Part shown: piece by piece, positions 45,401 to 54,159 of the stretch
Layout of the letters: every line of letters begins with the position of its first letter
Position numbering within the stretch: the first letter of the stretch is position 1
Assembly (NCBI GenBank): GCA_012103255.1
Contig: WLXD01000003.1
Coordinates: 391,984-455,983 of the forward strand
Direction of reading: 5' to 3'
Length of the DNA stretch: 64,000 nt
Source: Acidobacteriota bacterium
GTDB lineage: Bacteria; Acidobacteriota; UBA890; WLXD01
Program-made: the position numbers and the translations under genes
Notes under the pieces: generated by a model
Seen by the model: only the letters and a program-made list of their open reading frames with translations
Database searches by the model: none
Told to the model about the DNA's origin: nothing

Positions 45401-45645
45401 CTGGTCATCTCGACCAGGCCTTCCAGCGACTTCAGTTGATCTTCCTGTTTCTGCGTGATCTCGGTCTCGATCTCTTCCGGAGAAGCGCCAGGCCACACGG
45501 TCGTGACGATGGCCTGCGGGACGTCCACGTCGGGGATCAACTGCACGGGAATGCTGAAGAGCGCGAGCATGCCGAAGAGCGCAACGAGGAGCACCGCTAC
45601 GGTGACGCTGACAGGGAACCGGATTGCCGAGTCGACGAGTTTCAT
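42469..45645 (-). CDS. RND efflux pump inner-membrane permease (HAE1-like)
   Basis: 1058 residues, full length, with twelve expected helices in two halves and two large periplasmic loops. Landmarks: the N-terminal helix V-T-V-A-V-L-L-V-A-L-F-G-M-L-A-L, the loop P-G-A-S-P-E-E-I-E-T-E-I, the TM4 proton-relay region G-M-I-V-D-A-S-I-V-V-L-E-N-I and a later I-V-V-N-N-A-I-L-I-V counterpart. It exports small molecules or lipids by proton antiport together with the adaptor encoded just upstream; no outer-membrane channel gene is in the window. Start overlaps the adaptor stop by four bases. Confidence 0.93.
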   Translation of the reverse strand: MKLVDSAIRFPVSVTVAVLLVALFGMLALFSIPVQLIPDVDVPQAIVTTVWPGASPEEIETEITQKQEDQLKSLEGLVEMTSESRQSSGMIRLRFRVGSDQEALLMRVNNALQQVQRYPQNALRPVITSKDPFEQSAIAWMVLVARDGVDIDIDLERQFAEDVIKPRLERVDGVAVANIYGGRGRELHVTVDPQKLAVRGLTLSQVAAALDAENRDVSAGDFDEGKRAYVVRTVGQYTDPEQVEDVVLAWRSDAPVYVRDVATVNLGFADATQVMRNQGQPSMAFAILRRQGSNVLSVMDDLREAVDQLNDGELAEKGMELNVAFAESDYIQRAISLVQRNIVIGGLLAVVVLFLFLRSASSTLVIGLAIPVSVVATFLVMRLLGRNINVVSLAGMAFAVGMIVDASIVVLENIYRHQEMGKRRLQAAYDGAVEVWGAVLASVLTTVVVFLPVLFVQDEAGQLFRDIAVAVCSAVMISLVVSITVIPSMAARVLKTAKKRDEDAEPGLLARAGARVTRGIADAVYRLSGSITVQIVAVLVLTIGAVVAAYALMPETEYLPTGNQNFAFGLVIPPPGYNPAEFVNIADHVEQRLAPYWNTAPGDPGEADLAGPPIEHFFFVSFAGGAFMGGIGHQEYADRTGEAVPVLQGVLNSIPGAFGIVQQPSMFQSGSDAGRAIDIDLTGPELPRLLELGGRVFGAVNATMPGAQAQPLPSLDLGNPEVRVVPDRERAAQLGLTAQDIGFALNVLVDGVKVSEYQYEGKAIDLILRGASAYASRSQDIEGLNIATPNGRVVSVGDVSRISETTGPTQVNHKERERTVTIQVVPPQTQPLEAAMRHIEDQILGPMRADGSLAAPYQAELAGTADKLTAARQSLQGNFLLALLVTYLLMAALFESFVYPFVILFSVPFAAVGGFIGLGLVNAFVAYQALDVVAMLGFVILIGIVVNNAILIVHQTLNYMRDRHLPYREALRDAVADRIRPIFMSSMTSVMGMAPLVLVTGAGSEIYRGLGSVVVGGLAVSTLFTLFLVPAVFSLTMEARRLFRRDPDHDDAPVPAGA

Positions 45646-46916
45646 TGCGCTGACTCACGCGGATCGACAGCAATCGGCCGGTCCGGATCCGCCTCCGGCA
45701 CCGCGGGCGTGCGCAGATTGGCGACGGTCACTGGCTGCCCGGGGAAAACGCGTTCATTGCCACGCACGATCAGCAAGTCGCCCGGGCTCACCGGTCCGTA
45801 GACCACCTGCCACTCGCCGCGCGCCGGGCCGGCTTCCACGCTCACCTGCGTGACCGATCCCACGCTCCCCTCGCCCAGTGGCGCGCCCGGATCGCCTCCC
45901 ATGGCGGATGGGTCGACCCGGAAGACAAGCACCTGATCGCCGCGACGAACGACCACGTCCTTGCTTACTAGCACAGCGGCCTGGGGCGAACCCAACTGAG
46001 CGCTGACCCGAGCGGCCATGCCGCCTTTGATCGCGAGGTCGCGGTTCGGAATGCGGATGAGAACGGGGAACGTGCGCGCTTCCGGGACCGCTTCAGGAAT
46101 GACCGCCTGGACTCGGCCCGTGTAGGGCCGGCCGGGCAGCGCGTCGAACGTCACGTCGACCTGGAAACCGACCGGCACCGCGGAGATGTAGCGCTCCGCG
46201 ATCTGCACAGCCACTTCGACCACCGACAAATCGAGCAGCGACAGTAGCTGGTCGCCACGACCGACCCACTCCCCGACTTCGACATGCACCGCCGCGACGC
46301 GGCCGGCGAAAGGCGCCTTGATACTGGCTCGATCGAACTGGTCCTGGAGCTGGGACACTTCGGCGTCGAGTCGCACAACCGCCTGAGAGAGTGCGTCACG
46401 ATCAGCGAGCGCCTGGTCGTACTCCCGTGCGGAAATCACTTGCCGGTCACGCAAGCTGGCGAGTCGTTCGAAGTCCGCCGTAGCACGCGCGAGGCGAGCC
46501 TGCGTCTCGTCACGCGAGGCAGCCGCAGCGGCGAGGCGTTGCTCGACAGTCGTCGTGCGCAGACGGGCCAGCACCTGGCCCTCACGCACCGCGTCGCCCT
46601 CGTCGACGAAGAGCTCGGCCGCGAGGCCGTCGACTTCACTGGCCACGGAGGAGTCGCGCCTCGGACGCGCGGTGCCCAGAAGCTGAACACGCTCTGCGGC
46701 GATGGTCTCGACGGCGGCGATGGCGTCCACCGGAGGCGCTGCCGGGAACATTCCGGCTGGCGGTCCACCTTGGCCGGCGCCAGCACCCGCGGCTCCGGCA
46801 GCGGGCAGGCCGCCAAGGGTCCACCAGGCGCCGATCAGCACGAGCACTCCACCGAGCAGGGCTCCCATGAGCACCGCAACGATCGTGGGCATACGACGGG
46901 CAGATGTATCAGTCAC
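45642..46916 (-). CDS. RND efflux pump periplasmic adaptor (membrane fusion protein)
   Basis: 424 residues from a GTG at 46916 with AGAGG about six bases upstream; the frame reaches 46973 without likeness. One N-terminal membrane helix (residues 10-30) precedes a Gly/Ala/Pro-rich linker. The lipoyl/hairpin part has V-D-G-L-A-A-E-L-F-V-D-E-G-D-A-V-R-E-G-Q and, after a coiled-coil hairpin, I-K-A-P-F-A-G-R-V-A-A-V-H-V-E-V-G-E-W-V. Beta-barrel and proximal domains follow. It links the pump to an outer-membrane channel. First gene of a four-gene unit. Confidence 0.9.
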   Translation of the reverse strand: MTDTSARRMPTIVAVLMGALLGGVLVLIGAWWTLGGLPAAGAAGAGAGQGGPPAGMFPAAPPVDAIAAVETIAAERVQLLGTARPRRDSSVASEVDGLAAELFVDEGDAVREGQVLARLRTTTVEQRLAAAAASRDETQARLARATADFERLASLRDRQVISAREYDQALADRDALSQAVVRLDAEVSQLQDQFDRASIKAPFAGRVAAVHVEVGEWVGRGDQLLSLLDLSVVEVAVQIAERYISAVPVGFQVDVTFDALPGRPYTGRVQAVIPEAVPEARTFPVLIRIPNRDLAIKGGMAARVSAQLGSPQAAVLVSKDVVVRRGDQVLVFRVDPSAMGGDPGAPLGEGSVGSVTQVSVEAGPARGEWQVVYGPVSPGDLLIVRGNERVFPGQPVTVANLRTPAVPEADPDRPIAVDPRESAQ

Positions 46917-47011
46917 AACGTCCTCTGGGGAGCTACGCGGGGAGCGGCAGCTAGAACGAGCGTACGCCCGCATAGACGCCGCGGCAAGACGGTTTCAGAC
47001 CTGCGGAACGG

Positions 47012-48748
47012 CTACTCGCCCGTGACCGAGAGGGGTCGCGACGCCGTGACGCCCTGCTGTTGATGAACGACCAGTTCGTGGTCCAGCGCGTCGGCCAGTG
47101 CCAGAGCATCTAGCTCGGTGACACTGCCGTCAGGCCACTGAATGCTCACCGAGTCGACCGCGGTGTGACCCCCCAACCCAAACGTCAGCACGAACTCGCT
47201 TTGCGATGCGTACGATGACCCAGAACGCACCATCTGGCGCTGAGTCCATTCCCCGGCAGTGACATCGACAACCGCGCCTAGGGCTCTCGTGTTGCCGCCG
47301 TCGGCCCGCAGGTCGAGCCGCAGAACGCCAGGCCTGTCGGCGGCACCGGAACGTGCGGTGTTCTCTAACAGGTATGCGGGGCCATTGTTGGTCGTTACGA
47401 CGATGTCCAGGTCGCCGTCACGGTCCAGATCCGCGTGAGCTGCGCCACGCCCAACGATCGGCAACGCGAGGGGGCCGGCGGCGCCGGCGGCGTCACCGAA
47501 GGTGCCATCACCGCGATTGCGGAACAGCAGAGGCCGCTGCTCGTAGGTGATGCTGGCTTCGATCTCGGCAATCCGATCCTCGAGATGTCCGTTCGCGGCG
47601 AACATGTCCAGCCAGCCGTCGAGGTCGTAGTCGAAGAAGAAGAGCCCGAACGTGAGGAAGGGGAAACTGCTGCGACCAATGCCGGCCTGCCCAGCCACGT
47701 CGATAAACACGCCACCGGGCTGGAGTTCGAACAGCCCGATCATCTCCTTGCTGAAGTTGCCAATCGCGAGACTCAGATCGCCGGTGTTCTTCAGGTCCGC
47801 CGTATCGATGCCCATCCCGGCGCGGGCACGGCCGGAGGCATCGAAAGCCATGCCGGAGAGCAGTCCGATCTCTTCGAAGGTGCCGTCCTGTTGGTTGCGG
47901 AAAAGGAAATTGGGCTCGGTGTCGTTGGCGACGGCGAAGTCGAGCCAACCGTCTCTGTCGACGTCCGTGACGGCGATCCCCAGAGACTTCCCGCCGGACA
48001 CGAATACGCCGGCCTCGCGACTCGCATCCACGAACGTTCCGTTGCCCTCGTTGCGGAACAGGATCGACGGCTCGCCGACGTACGACTCCGGCGTGCAATA
48101 CGACTTCTCGGTGCCGTCCAGCGAGCACCAGATGTCCTCATCAGGGGTCCAACGCACGTAGTTGGCGAGGTAGAGATCCAGGTCACCGTCGCGGTCATGG
48201 TCGAGCCAGGCAGCCGACGTGCCCCAACCGTCGTGCCCGAGTCCGCTGCTCTCTGTGACTTCCTCGAACCGTCCACTGCCATCGTTCCGGAACATGCGGT
48301 TCGGACCGTATGCGGTCACGTAGACGTCGAGATCGCCGTCGCCGTCGTAGTCAGCCGGCGCTGCTCCGAACCCATACATCGGCACAGCCAGCCCCGAAGC
48401 CTCGGTGATGTCCTGAAAGGTGCCATCGCCCTGGTTGCGGAAGAGCTGCATCGTGACATCACGCCGCTCCGCGGCGACCGCATCCTCATGCCCTGCCCAG
48501 GGGCCACCCTGAACAAAGAGAATGTCGGTCCAGTCGTCGCCATCCGCATCGAATAGCGCAACGCCCGCGCCGAGGCTCTCAGGCATCCACCGGTCGCCGA
48601 ATGCCCCACTGACGTGTACGAAGTCGACTCCCGAAGCCGCTGTCACATCGCGAAAGACGTCGTCATCGGTAGCGCCGCGCACTTCCTGCCCGGAGAGCAC
48701 GGAAAGAACGAAGCAAACCGCCATGACAGCCGCCCTCGATGCTCTCAC
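47012..48748 (-). CDS. Secreted CRTAC1-family protein (FG-GAP/VCBS propeller with ASPIC/UnbV)
   Basis: 578 residues, signal peptide to about residue 25. At least six Asp-rich calcium-binding blades: D-A-D-G-D-D-W-T-D, D-Y-D-G-D-G-D-L-D-V-Y, D-H-D-R-D-G-D-L-D-L-Y, D-V-D-R-D-G-W-L-D, D-Y-D-L-D-G-W-L-D and D-L-D-R-D-G-D-L-D. The last 110 residues form an ASPIC/UnbV domain (S-I-Q-W-P-D-G-S). Probably extracellular or periplasmic and involved in binding; activity unknown. Its start overlaps the cytochrome gene by four bases, so the two products likely work together. Confidence 0.9.
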   Translation of the reverse strand: MRASRAAVMAVCFVLSVLSGQEVRGATDDDVFRDVTAASGVDFVHVSGAFGDRWMPESLGAGVALFDADGDDWTDILFVQGGPWAGHEDAVAAERRDVTMQLFRNQGDGTFQDITEASGLAVPMYGFGAAPADYDGDGDLDVYVTAYGPNRMFRNDGSGRFEEVTESSGLGHDGWGTSAAWLDHDRDGDLDLYLANYVRWTPDEDIWCSLDGTEKSYCTPESYVGEPSILFRNEGNGTFVDASREAGVFVSGGKSLGIAVTDVDRDGWLDFAVANDTEPNFLFRNQQDGTFEEIGLLSGMAFDASGRARAGMGIDTADLKNTGDLSLAIGNFSKEMIGLFELQPGGVFIDVAGQAGIGRSSFPFLTFGLFFFDYDLDGWLDMFAANGHLEDRIAEIEASITYEQRPLLFRNRGDGTFGDAAGAAGPLALPIVGRGAAHADLDRDGDLDIVVTTNNGPAYLLENTARSGAADRPGVLRLDLRADGGNTRALGAVVDVTAGEWTQRQMVRSGSSYASQSEFVLTFGLGGHTAVDSVSIQWPDGSVTELDALALADALDHELVVHQQQGVTASRPLSVTGE

Positions 48749-51258
48749 TGCTCACCGCCGGCTTTCGTCGCGGGTCGATCGGGTCGACGCCACGGTGGCA
48801 GCGGACCCGCGTATTCAACGGGCGCGCGCCAGTAACGGCCGCCCTCGAGCCACTCGGTGAACGGGAATCGATCCGCCGCGCTGAACCTCGCACCGGGCGG
48901 CATGAGCACGTGGCTGTGAATCGACTGCGCCTCGCGGTTGATCACCGGGTTGTCGCGCTTGAACGGACCGGTGAGCTGACGAATGTCCTCGTCCTCGCGA
49001 TAGCGCAGGTACCGCGACTCGTGGATCTCCGCCTTCTCCGTTTCTCCCATCGCCCGATAGGCAAGCATCAGGTTGTAATGAGCGCCCAGTTCTTCTGGGT
49101 CGATCTGATTGATGACGAACAGCAGGGGCTCAATCGCATCTTCGTAGCGCCGCGTGAGGTAGTAGGTGTTGCCGAGGTCAATCTGCACCGCACGATCGTA
49201 GGCGTAGTCCTCGACGACCCCCTCCAGCAGTTCAGCCGCGCGAGCGTACTCGCCGAAGCCGCGCGCTACCTGGGCCAGGAAGTAGTTGGCCTTGCCGAAA
49301 CCTGGCTCGATCGCCAGCGCGCTCTGCAATGCGGTTTCGGCCTGCACGAGGTTGCCCTCCTGGAGATGCACACGAGCCTCGTTCACGAAAGCATCGGCAT
49401 AGTCGGGGGCGAGTCGCTGCACGTGACGGAACTGACTCAACGCCGCCCGCAGGTCGCCCTGTCGCAGCAGCCCGATTCCGTAATCGTTGAATCGCATGGC
49501 GTCCGACGGAGCCTCGCCAATCAGATCGCGAATCAGCGACTCGCCGTTCACAGTCGGCGACTCCGCCGACTCGGCGAAGGTCACGCTCGTCTCATCGAGC
49601 ACCACGACCGGCAACTCCGGCACCAGACTGTCGTCGTAGTCCCAGACGCGCGTATCAACCGCGGGCAGGCTGACTGCATCTGCGGGCTGCTCGATCGACG
49701 GCGTCGCGCCCATCGCCCAGCGGTTGTACGACTGCTTGTGCTTCCGGTAGTTCAGACGCGCGCGCAGAGTGAGCGGCCCCTGCACCTCCGCAGGCACCGT
49801 GAAGCTGTAGTGCGCGGTGTCGGCGGCGCCGGGCGGAATGAAGCGCACGTAGACCGGCGTGCGCCGATCCCAGCCGTTGCGCTTGTCGATAACCTGCCCC
49901 GCCTCATCCAGGAAGATCCCCCGGTACGAGTGCGCCGCCTCTTCGATGAACCGATCCTCGGCCATGCCGCCCGACATGAGCACCGGCTGGCCATTGCCAT
50001 CGAGAAGAGTCACCTCCAGCCAACTCATGTTGCTGTCGGTGGTCCCGCCGGTGAACTGGTGGCCCACGCCGCGCGTGCGCACGACGATCTCTGCTCGCAC
50101 CTCCGTGCCCGCCGGCAGGGCGAGCTCCTGATCTGCGATGGGGGCTACACGAGTGGCCGCGTCACCGCGAACTACATCGAGAGCGAAGATGTCGACTGTC
50201 ACTTGATCCGCCTGCAGGAACGCAGCCGTTTCTTCGAGCTGCTTCGTGTAGCCGTGCAGCGCCGGTAGAGCTGTGTTCGAGCCCACGAACCGGTGTGACG
50301 CCACGAAGCCGTCGTCGTTGCCGGCATCGGTGGATGCCACCTCAGGCATGTGGCAGTCCTGGCACTGGAGCGGATTCTCCGGGAAATAGAACGACCTGAC
50401 GGACGCGCCACTCACCCCGCTGTTCTGCCAGCCATCGTATTCATCGAAACCCCGGAACCACTTGTAGTTGTTGACCGGTGTGATCAGCGATTGCTTGTGG
50501 CAGGTCGCACAGAACTGCGACAGCCCGTGGAAGGTACTCCGTCGACGCGAACTGTGGCGCCGGATCAAATCGGGATCAGCGAGCAACTCCGCGTTCCCCG
50601 CCGCGCGCAGTTCGGGGTCGGTGGTCCCGGCGTTTGGCAGGGCTGCCGCCGGCGCAAGCCGGAAGGATCCGTTGGCGAGAGCCGGGTGGACCCGATCGAC
50701 GCTGTGACAGAACTGGCAGGAGATGCCGATGTTGGCCGCTGCCGAGTCGAAGTCGATCTCCTCGCCGGCCTGCATCTTCCCCGTCATCATCAAGGCGGGG
50801 TCGTGGCATCCGGCGCACCACTGCGACGTCTTCACGTCGGTGCGTTCTTGAATGAACTGCACGCTGCGGCGGTACCAGGGATCGCTCATCGAAGCGAGGT
50901 GGTGCGTCGACTCGAACCACATGTCGTAGATGTCAGGGTGGCACGACAGATCGCCACAGCGCTCTACGTCCATCAACTGCGCCTGCGAATAGAAATCGCC
51001 CGATCGCGTGGACGCCGACGACGGATACCAGGGAGAGTCGGGGTCGAGCGGCAACTCGGTGAACCGATAGCCCTCCAGGTGTGGTCCGGACTCGTAGTAG
51101 CTCGGATGACTGGTGGGGTCGGAGTAGTCGTCTTCCTGCTGGCCGAACAACGCCACGGCATCCGCCCCGAGCGCAAGAATCACGCCGGAAACGCCAAGCG
51201 CCAATGCCCATAGGCCGGCGCGCCCGCTAGGGGACAACCGAGTACGCAGGTCAGCCAT
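48745..51258 (-). CDS. Pentaheme c-type cytochrome with C-terminal TPR repeats
   Basis: 837 residues. One N-terminal hydrophobic segment (15-38) exports it. Heme-attachment motifs: an unusual C101-x4-C-H107, then C148-A-G-C-H, C181-Q-F-C-H, C250-A-T-C-H and C299-Q-D-C-H. The middle part (about 320-540) is beta-rich. From about residue 590 there are TPR repeats (G-L-L-R-Q-G-D-L-R-A-A-L-S, A-R-V-H-L-Q-E-G-N-L-V-Q-A-E, A-H-Y-N-L-M-L-A-Y-R). It probably passes electrons in the periplasm within a complex. Coupled to the CRTAC1 gene. Confidence 0.9.
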   Translation of the reverse strand: MADLRTRLSPSGRAGLWALALGVSGVILALGADAVALFGQQEDDYSDPTSHPSYYESGPHLEGYRFTELPLDPDSPWYPSSASTRSGDFYSQAQLMDVERCGDLSCHPDIYDMWFESTHHLASMSDPWYRRSVQFIQERTDVKTSQWCAGCHDPALMMTGKMQAGEEIDFDSAAANIGISCQFCHSVDRVHPALANGSFRLAPAAALPNAGTTDPELRAAGNAELLADPDLIRRHSSRRRSTFHGLSQFCATCHKQSLITPVNNYKWFRGFDEYDGWQNSGVSGASVRSFYFPENPLQCQDCHMPEVASTDAGNDDGFVASHRFVGSNTALPALHGYTKQLEETAAFLQADQVTVDIFALDVVRGDAATRVAPIADQELALPAGTEVRAEIVVRTRGVGHQFTGGTTDSNMSWLEVTLLDGNGQPVLMSGGMAEDRFIEEAAHSYRGIFLDEAGQVIDKRNGWDRRTPVYVRFIPPGAADTAHYSFTVPAEVQGPLTLRARLNYRKHKQSYNRWAMGATPSIEQPADAVSLPAVDTRVWDYDDSLVPELPVVVLDETSVTFAESAESPTVNGESLIRDLIGEAPSDAMRFNDYGIGLLRQGDLRAALSQFRHVQRLAPDYADAFVNEARVHLQEGNLVQAETALQSALAIEPGFGKANYFLAQVARGFGEYARAAELLEGVVEDYAYDRAVQIDLGNTYYLTRRYEDAIEPLLFVINQIDPEELGAHYNLMLAYRAMGETEKAEIHESRYLRYREDEDIRQLTGPFKRDNPVINREAQSIHSHVLMPPGARFSAADRFPFTEWLEGGRYWRAPVEYAGPLPPWRRPDRPATKAGGEQ

Positions 51259-51328
51259 CCGGAAACTATGCCACGGTGTCGCGGCCGTGCCACGTCCCGG
51301 CTGCGGCGCAGGAGTGCCGGGCGGACGC

Positions 51329-51700
51329 CTAGCTCTGGCGCACGGCGCCGATCACGGCTTCCATGTGCGACACGTAACGATCGAGGCTCGCCCGACCTTC
51401 CTTGGTCAAGCTGTAGACGCTGCGTGGCGATCGGCCCACGAAGCCTTTCTCACACGTCACGTAGCCGACGTCTTCCAGCTTGCGCGCGTGCACGCTGAGA
51501 TTGCCGTCACTCACACCGAGCAGTGACTTCAAATCGCCAAAGCTGAGCTCGTCGTTGACAGCCAGCGCGCTCACGAGCGCGAGGCGGACCGGCTGATGAA
51601 TCACTCGATCGAGATCGCGCGCCTCTGCCGCGCCACCCAGAACTACGTCCGGTGCTTCGTTCGCCGCCGCGGCCTGCGTCTTGCGTTTGGGCTGTGCCAT
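51329..51700 (-). CDS. Winged-helix transcriptional regulator (ArsR/MarR-like)
   Basis: 123 residues. The domain begins at R-V-I-H-Q-P-V-R-L-A-L-V-S-A-L and has the helix-turn-helix L-S-F-G-D-L-K-S-L-L-G-V-S-D-G-N-L-S-V-H followed by a wing with P-R-S-V-Y-S-L-T. It follows the membrane protein gene by one base, so it is likely to be in the same transcript and to control it. Such regulator/membrane protein pairs are common; the signal is unknown. Confidence 0.87.
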   Translation of the reverse strand: MAQPKRKTQAAAANEAPDVVLGGAAEARDLDRVIHQPVRLALVSALAVNDELSFGDLKSLLGVSDGNLSVHARKLEDVGYVTCEKGFVGRSPRSVYSLTKEGRASLDRYVSHMEAVIGAVRQS

Positions 51701-51701
51701 G

Positions 51702-52295
51702 TCAGCTGTTCCTTCGATCCAGTACCAGAACTATGAGCCCGGTGAGTAGATGCATGCCGCCGAATCCGGCGACAACGAGCCAGGTCGATGCTTCCCACGG
51801 CACAAAGGCCGCCACCGCCCCGAGCGCCATGACGGCGGCACCGGCTACCTGGAGCAACCTCGTGGAATAGCTGGATGCGACCAGCATTCCGGTGCCGTAG
51901 AGTGTCAACCAGACCGCCGGCAGGAGGTCGAACTGATCCCGCAAGATCATTGCTGCCGTCAACACTCCGCCGGCCACGACAGGTGCGCTCAGCGTCACGA
52001 CGAAACGGCGGGCGACGCCCGTTGAAAGATCGACTCCCGCCGAGCTCGCTCGGTACGCCAGGGTGACAGCTCCTAGTGGCACGGCGACCGCAGCCGCGAT
52101 CAACCAGGTGACCACCCAGTCGCGAGGCTCGGCGCCAGCACTGCCGACACCCGCGACGAACGCCACCAGCGCCATGCCGACGCCGGCCCAGCCGGGCAAT
52201 GCGGTGAACGCACCGGCGCGCTCCATGGCGTCGCGGATGACCCGCAGGTGTCCGGTTGCGTGATCGTGTATCGAGGTGACTTCGGTCATTGGCAT
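51702..52295 (-). CDS. Integral membrane protein of unknown function
   Basis: 197 residues from the ATG at 52295; ATG 52289 and a longer frame to 52322 are also possible and no start has a good ribosome site. About six hydrophobic segments with short loops. The N-terminal D-H-A-T-G-H-L-R-V-I-R-D-A-M-E-R-A-G precedes the first helix. Paired with the winged-helix regulator. No transporter or enzyme motif is seen. Confidence 0.75.
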   Translation of the reverse strand: MPMTEVTSIHDHATGHLRVIRDAMERAGAFTALPGWAGVGMALVAFVAGVGSAGAEPRDWVVTWLIAAAVAVPLGAVTLAYRASSAGVDLSTGVARRFVVTLSAPVVAGGVLTAAMILRDQFDLLPAVWLTLYGTGMLVASSYSTRLLQVAGAAVMALGAVAAFVPWEASTWLVVAGFGGMHLLTGLIVLVLDRRNS

Positions 52296-52448
52296 GATTC
52301 CGATGAGAACTTTGCGTTCCAATGTTAACCGCCGAACGAGCCCGTGGCCAATCCCCTGCCGCTAAGGCGTGGTGGCGACTCCCGCACAAGGAAGTAGAAT
52401 GCGCACTCTGCCTTCCGCCGCGATCTGCGGCACGACTTTGAACGAGCC

Positions 52449-54155
52449 ATGAACGACGACAGTGGCGCCCAGCCATACCTGATGCTCCGCGACCCGGACG
52501 GTCAGATGACCCGGGTCAGTCTGGATGATCTGCCACTCACCATCGGACGACGGAGCACCAACGCCATTCAGGTGCTCGACCCAACGGTGTCGCGCGACCA
52601 CGCACGCATCGACCGCGATGGCGAGCAGTACTTCGTTCACGACCTGGGGAGCACGCACGGGACTTTCGTGAACCAGGAGCGCATCGACCGCCACGACCTG
52701 TCGGCCAACGACCGGATCAGATTGGGCGGAGCAATGGGCCACGTCATCACGTTCCGTAGCGGCGGTGAGTTCACGATGCTCATCGGCACGACGGGCAAGC
52801 AAAACCCGACCGCCCCGGTCACCGAGACGACGCCCGCCGGCGGTGTCGCGCGACAGGAGAGCGCCCAGAGCCTCACGGCCCTGCTGGAGATCAGCAAGGC
52901 GCTGAACTCCTCGTTGCGCATCACCGACGTGCTCGAGAAGGTGATGGATGCGGTTATCGCGCTTACCGACGGCGAGCGTTGCCTGATGCTGTTGGGCGAG
53001 AGCGCCGACGAACTTGAAGTCGCGGCGCATCGCAATCTCGAAGGCGGCACCGACGAAGTCGTGTACAGCCAGAGCGTTGTCCGCAACGTGTTCGACTCCG
53101 AGGAGTCAACGATTCTCACGGACGTCGCCGAAGATGATCGGTTCAGCGCCCAGCAGAGCATCGTGGGTCTCCACCTGAAGACGGTGATGTGCGTGCCGCT
53201 GCGGTTGAGCCATTTCTCGGAGGACGCGGAGCCTCGCCTCGGCGAATACCAGACCGGGTCTGCCGAGAATTCCACGTCACGGATCCTGGGCGTGCTCTAT
53301 CTCGACCGGAAGTCGGCAACACGGCACTTCGGCGACCAGGACCTGTCTGTGCTCGAGTCGTTCGCGAGTCACGCCGCGATCGCCATCGACAACGCGCGCC
53401 TGTACGAGGAGGCGCTCGAAAAGCGACGCATGGAAGAAGATCTACGTGTCGCCAACCGGATTCAGCGCAGCCTCCTACTCTCCGATTTTCCCGAGTCGGA
53501 CTGGTATGACGTGCACGCCATCAACATCCCCTCGCGCGGCGTGGGCGGCGACTATTACGAGTTCTTCGATGTACCCGGGGGCGGACTCGGGTTCGCGGTT
53601 GGTGACGTCTCGGGCAAGGGCATCCCAGCTGCGATGCTTATGGCAACGCTTCAGGCCGCGTTTCTCGCGGCGATCCGGCTGGACTCGAACATCGCCGACG
53701 TGTGTGCACACATCAACAACTTCATCGTCGAACGCACGTCGCCCGAGCGGTACGCGACGTTCTTCGTGGGCCAGCTGCATACCGACGGTAAACTCGACTA
53801 CGTGAACGCCGGACACAATCCCGCGTTGCTCGTACACCCGGACGGCGAGACGCACGAACTGTTTGGTGGCGGCATGCCTATTGGTCTGTTCCCAGATCGC
53901 GAGTACGAAATTCAGACGGTGCAGGTGCCCGCGGGCAGTGTCATCGCGACGTACTCGGACGGCGTCACCGAAGCGAACAACCCGAAAGAAGAGGAGTACG
54001 AAATGGAACGTTTCGGCAAAGCTCTTCGAGCCCATAGCAAAGAGGGCGCTCACGGGATCATCAAGGAAGTGTTCGACGACGTCGAGAAGTTTGCCGAGGG
54101 TGTTCCGCCGTTCGACGATCTCACTCTGATGATCGTGAAGCGGCTCGGCGAGTAG
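52449..54155 (+). CDS. FHA-GAF-PP2C (SpoIIE-type) serine/threonine phosphatase
   Basis: 568 residues. An N-terminal FHA domain has G33-R-R, S48-R-D-H and G67-S-T-H-G-T-F-V-N, the phosphothreonine-binding residues. A GAF domain follows (about 140-320), then a short coiled coil and a PP2C/SpoIIE phosphatase (about 345-565) with metal-binding G-V-G-G-D-Y-Y-E-F-F-D, G-D-V-S-G-K-G and D-D-L-T-L. It should read a phosphorylated partner and a small ligand, and dephosphorylate a target such as an anti-anti-sigma factor. No partner is nearby. It lies divergent from the membrane protein gene. Confidence 0.92.
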   Translation: MNDDSGAQPYLMLRDPDGQMTRVSLDDLPLTIGRRSTNAIQVLDPTVSRDHARIDRDGEQYFVHDLGSTHGTFVNQERIDRHDLSANDRIRLGGAMGHVITFRSGGEFTMLIGTTGKQNPTAPVTETTPAGGVARQESAQSLTALLEISKALNSSLRITDVLEKVMDAVIALTDGERCLMLLGESADELEVAAHRNLEGGTDEVVYSQSVVRNVFDSEESTILTDVAEDDRFSAQQSIVGLHLKTVMCVPLRLSHFSEDAEPRLGEYQTGSAENSTSRILGVLYLDRKSATRHFGDQDLSVLESFASHAAIAIDNARLYEEALEKRRMEEDLRVANRIQRSLLLSDFPESDWYDVHAINIPSRGVGGDYYEFFDVPGGGLGFAVGDVSGKGIPAAMLMATLQAAFLAAIRLDSNIADVCAHINNFIVERTSPERYATFFVGQLHTDGKLDYVNAGHNPALLVHPDGETHELFGGGMPIGLFPDREYEIQTVQVPAGSVIATYSDGVTEANNPKEEEYEMERFGKALRAHSKEGAHGIIKEVFDDVEKFAEGVPPFDDLTLMIVKRLGE

Positions 54156-54159
54156 CTCC

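Noticed and set aside
47435-50268. Long plus-strand frames antisense to the CRTAC1 and cytochrome genes
   Set aside because: They mirror the codon pattern of strong real genes on the other strand, lack domain likeness and are rich in Arg, His and Gln as typical GC-rich shadows.
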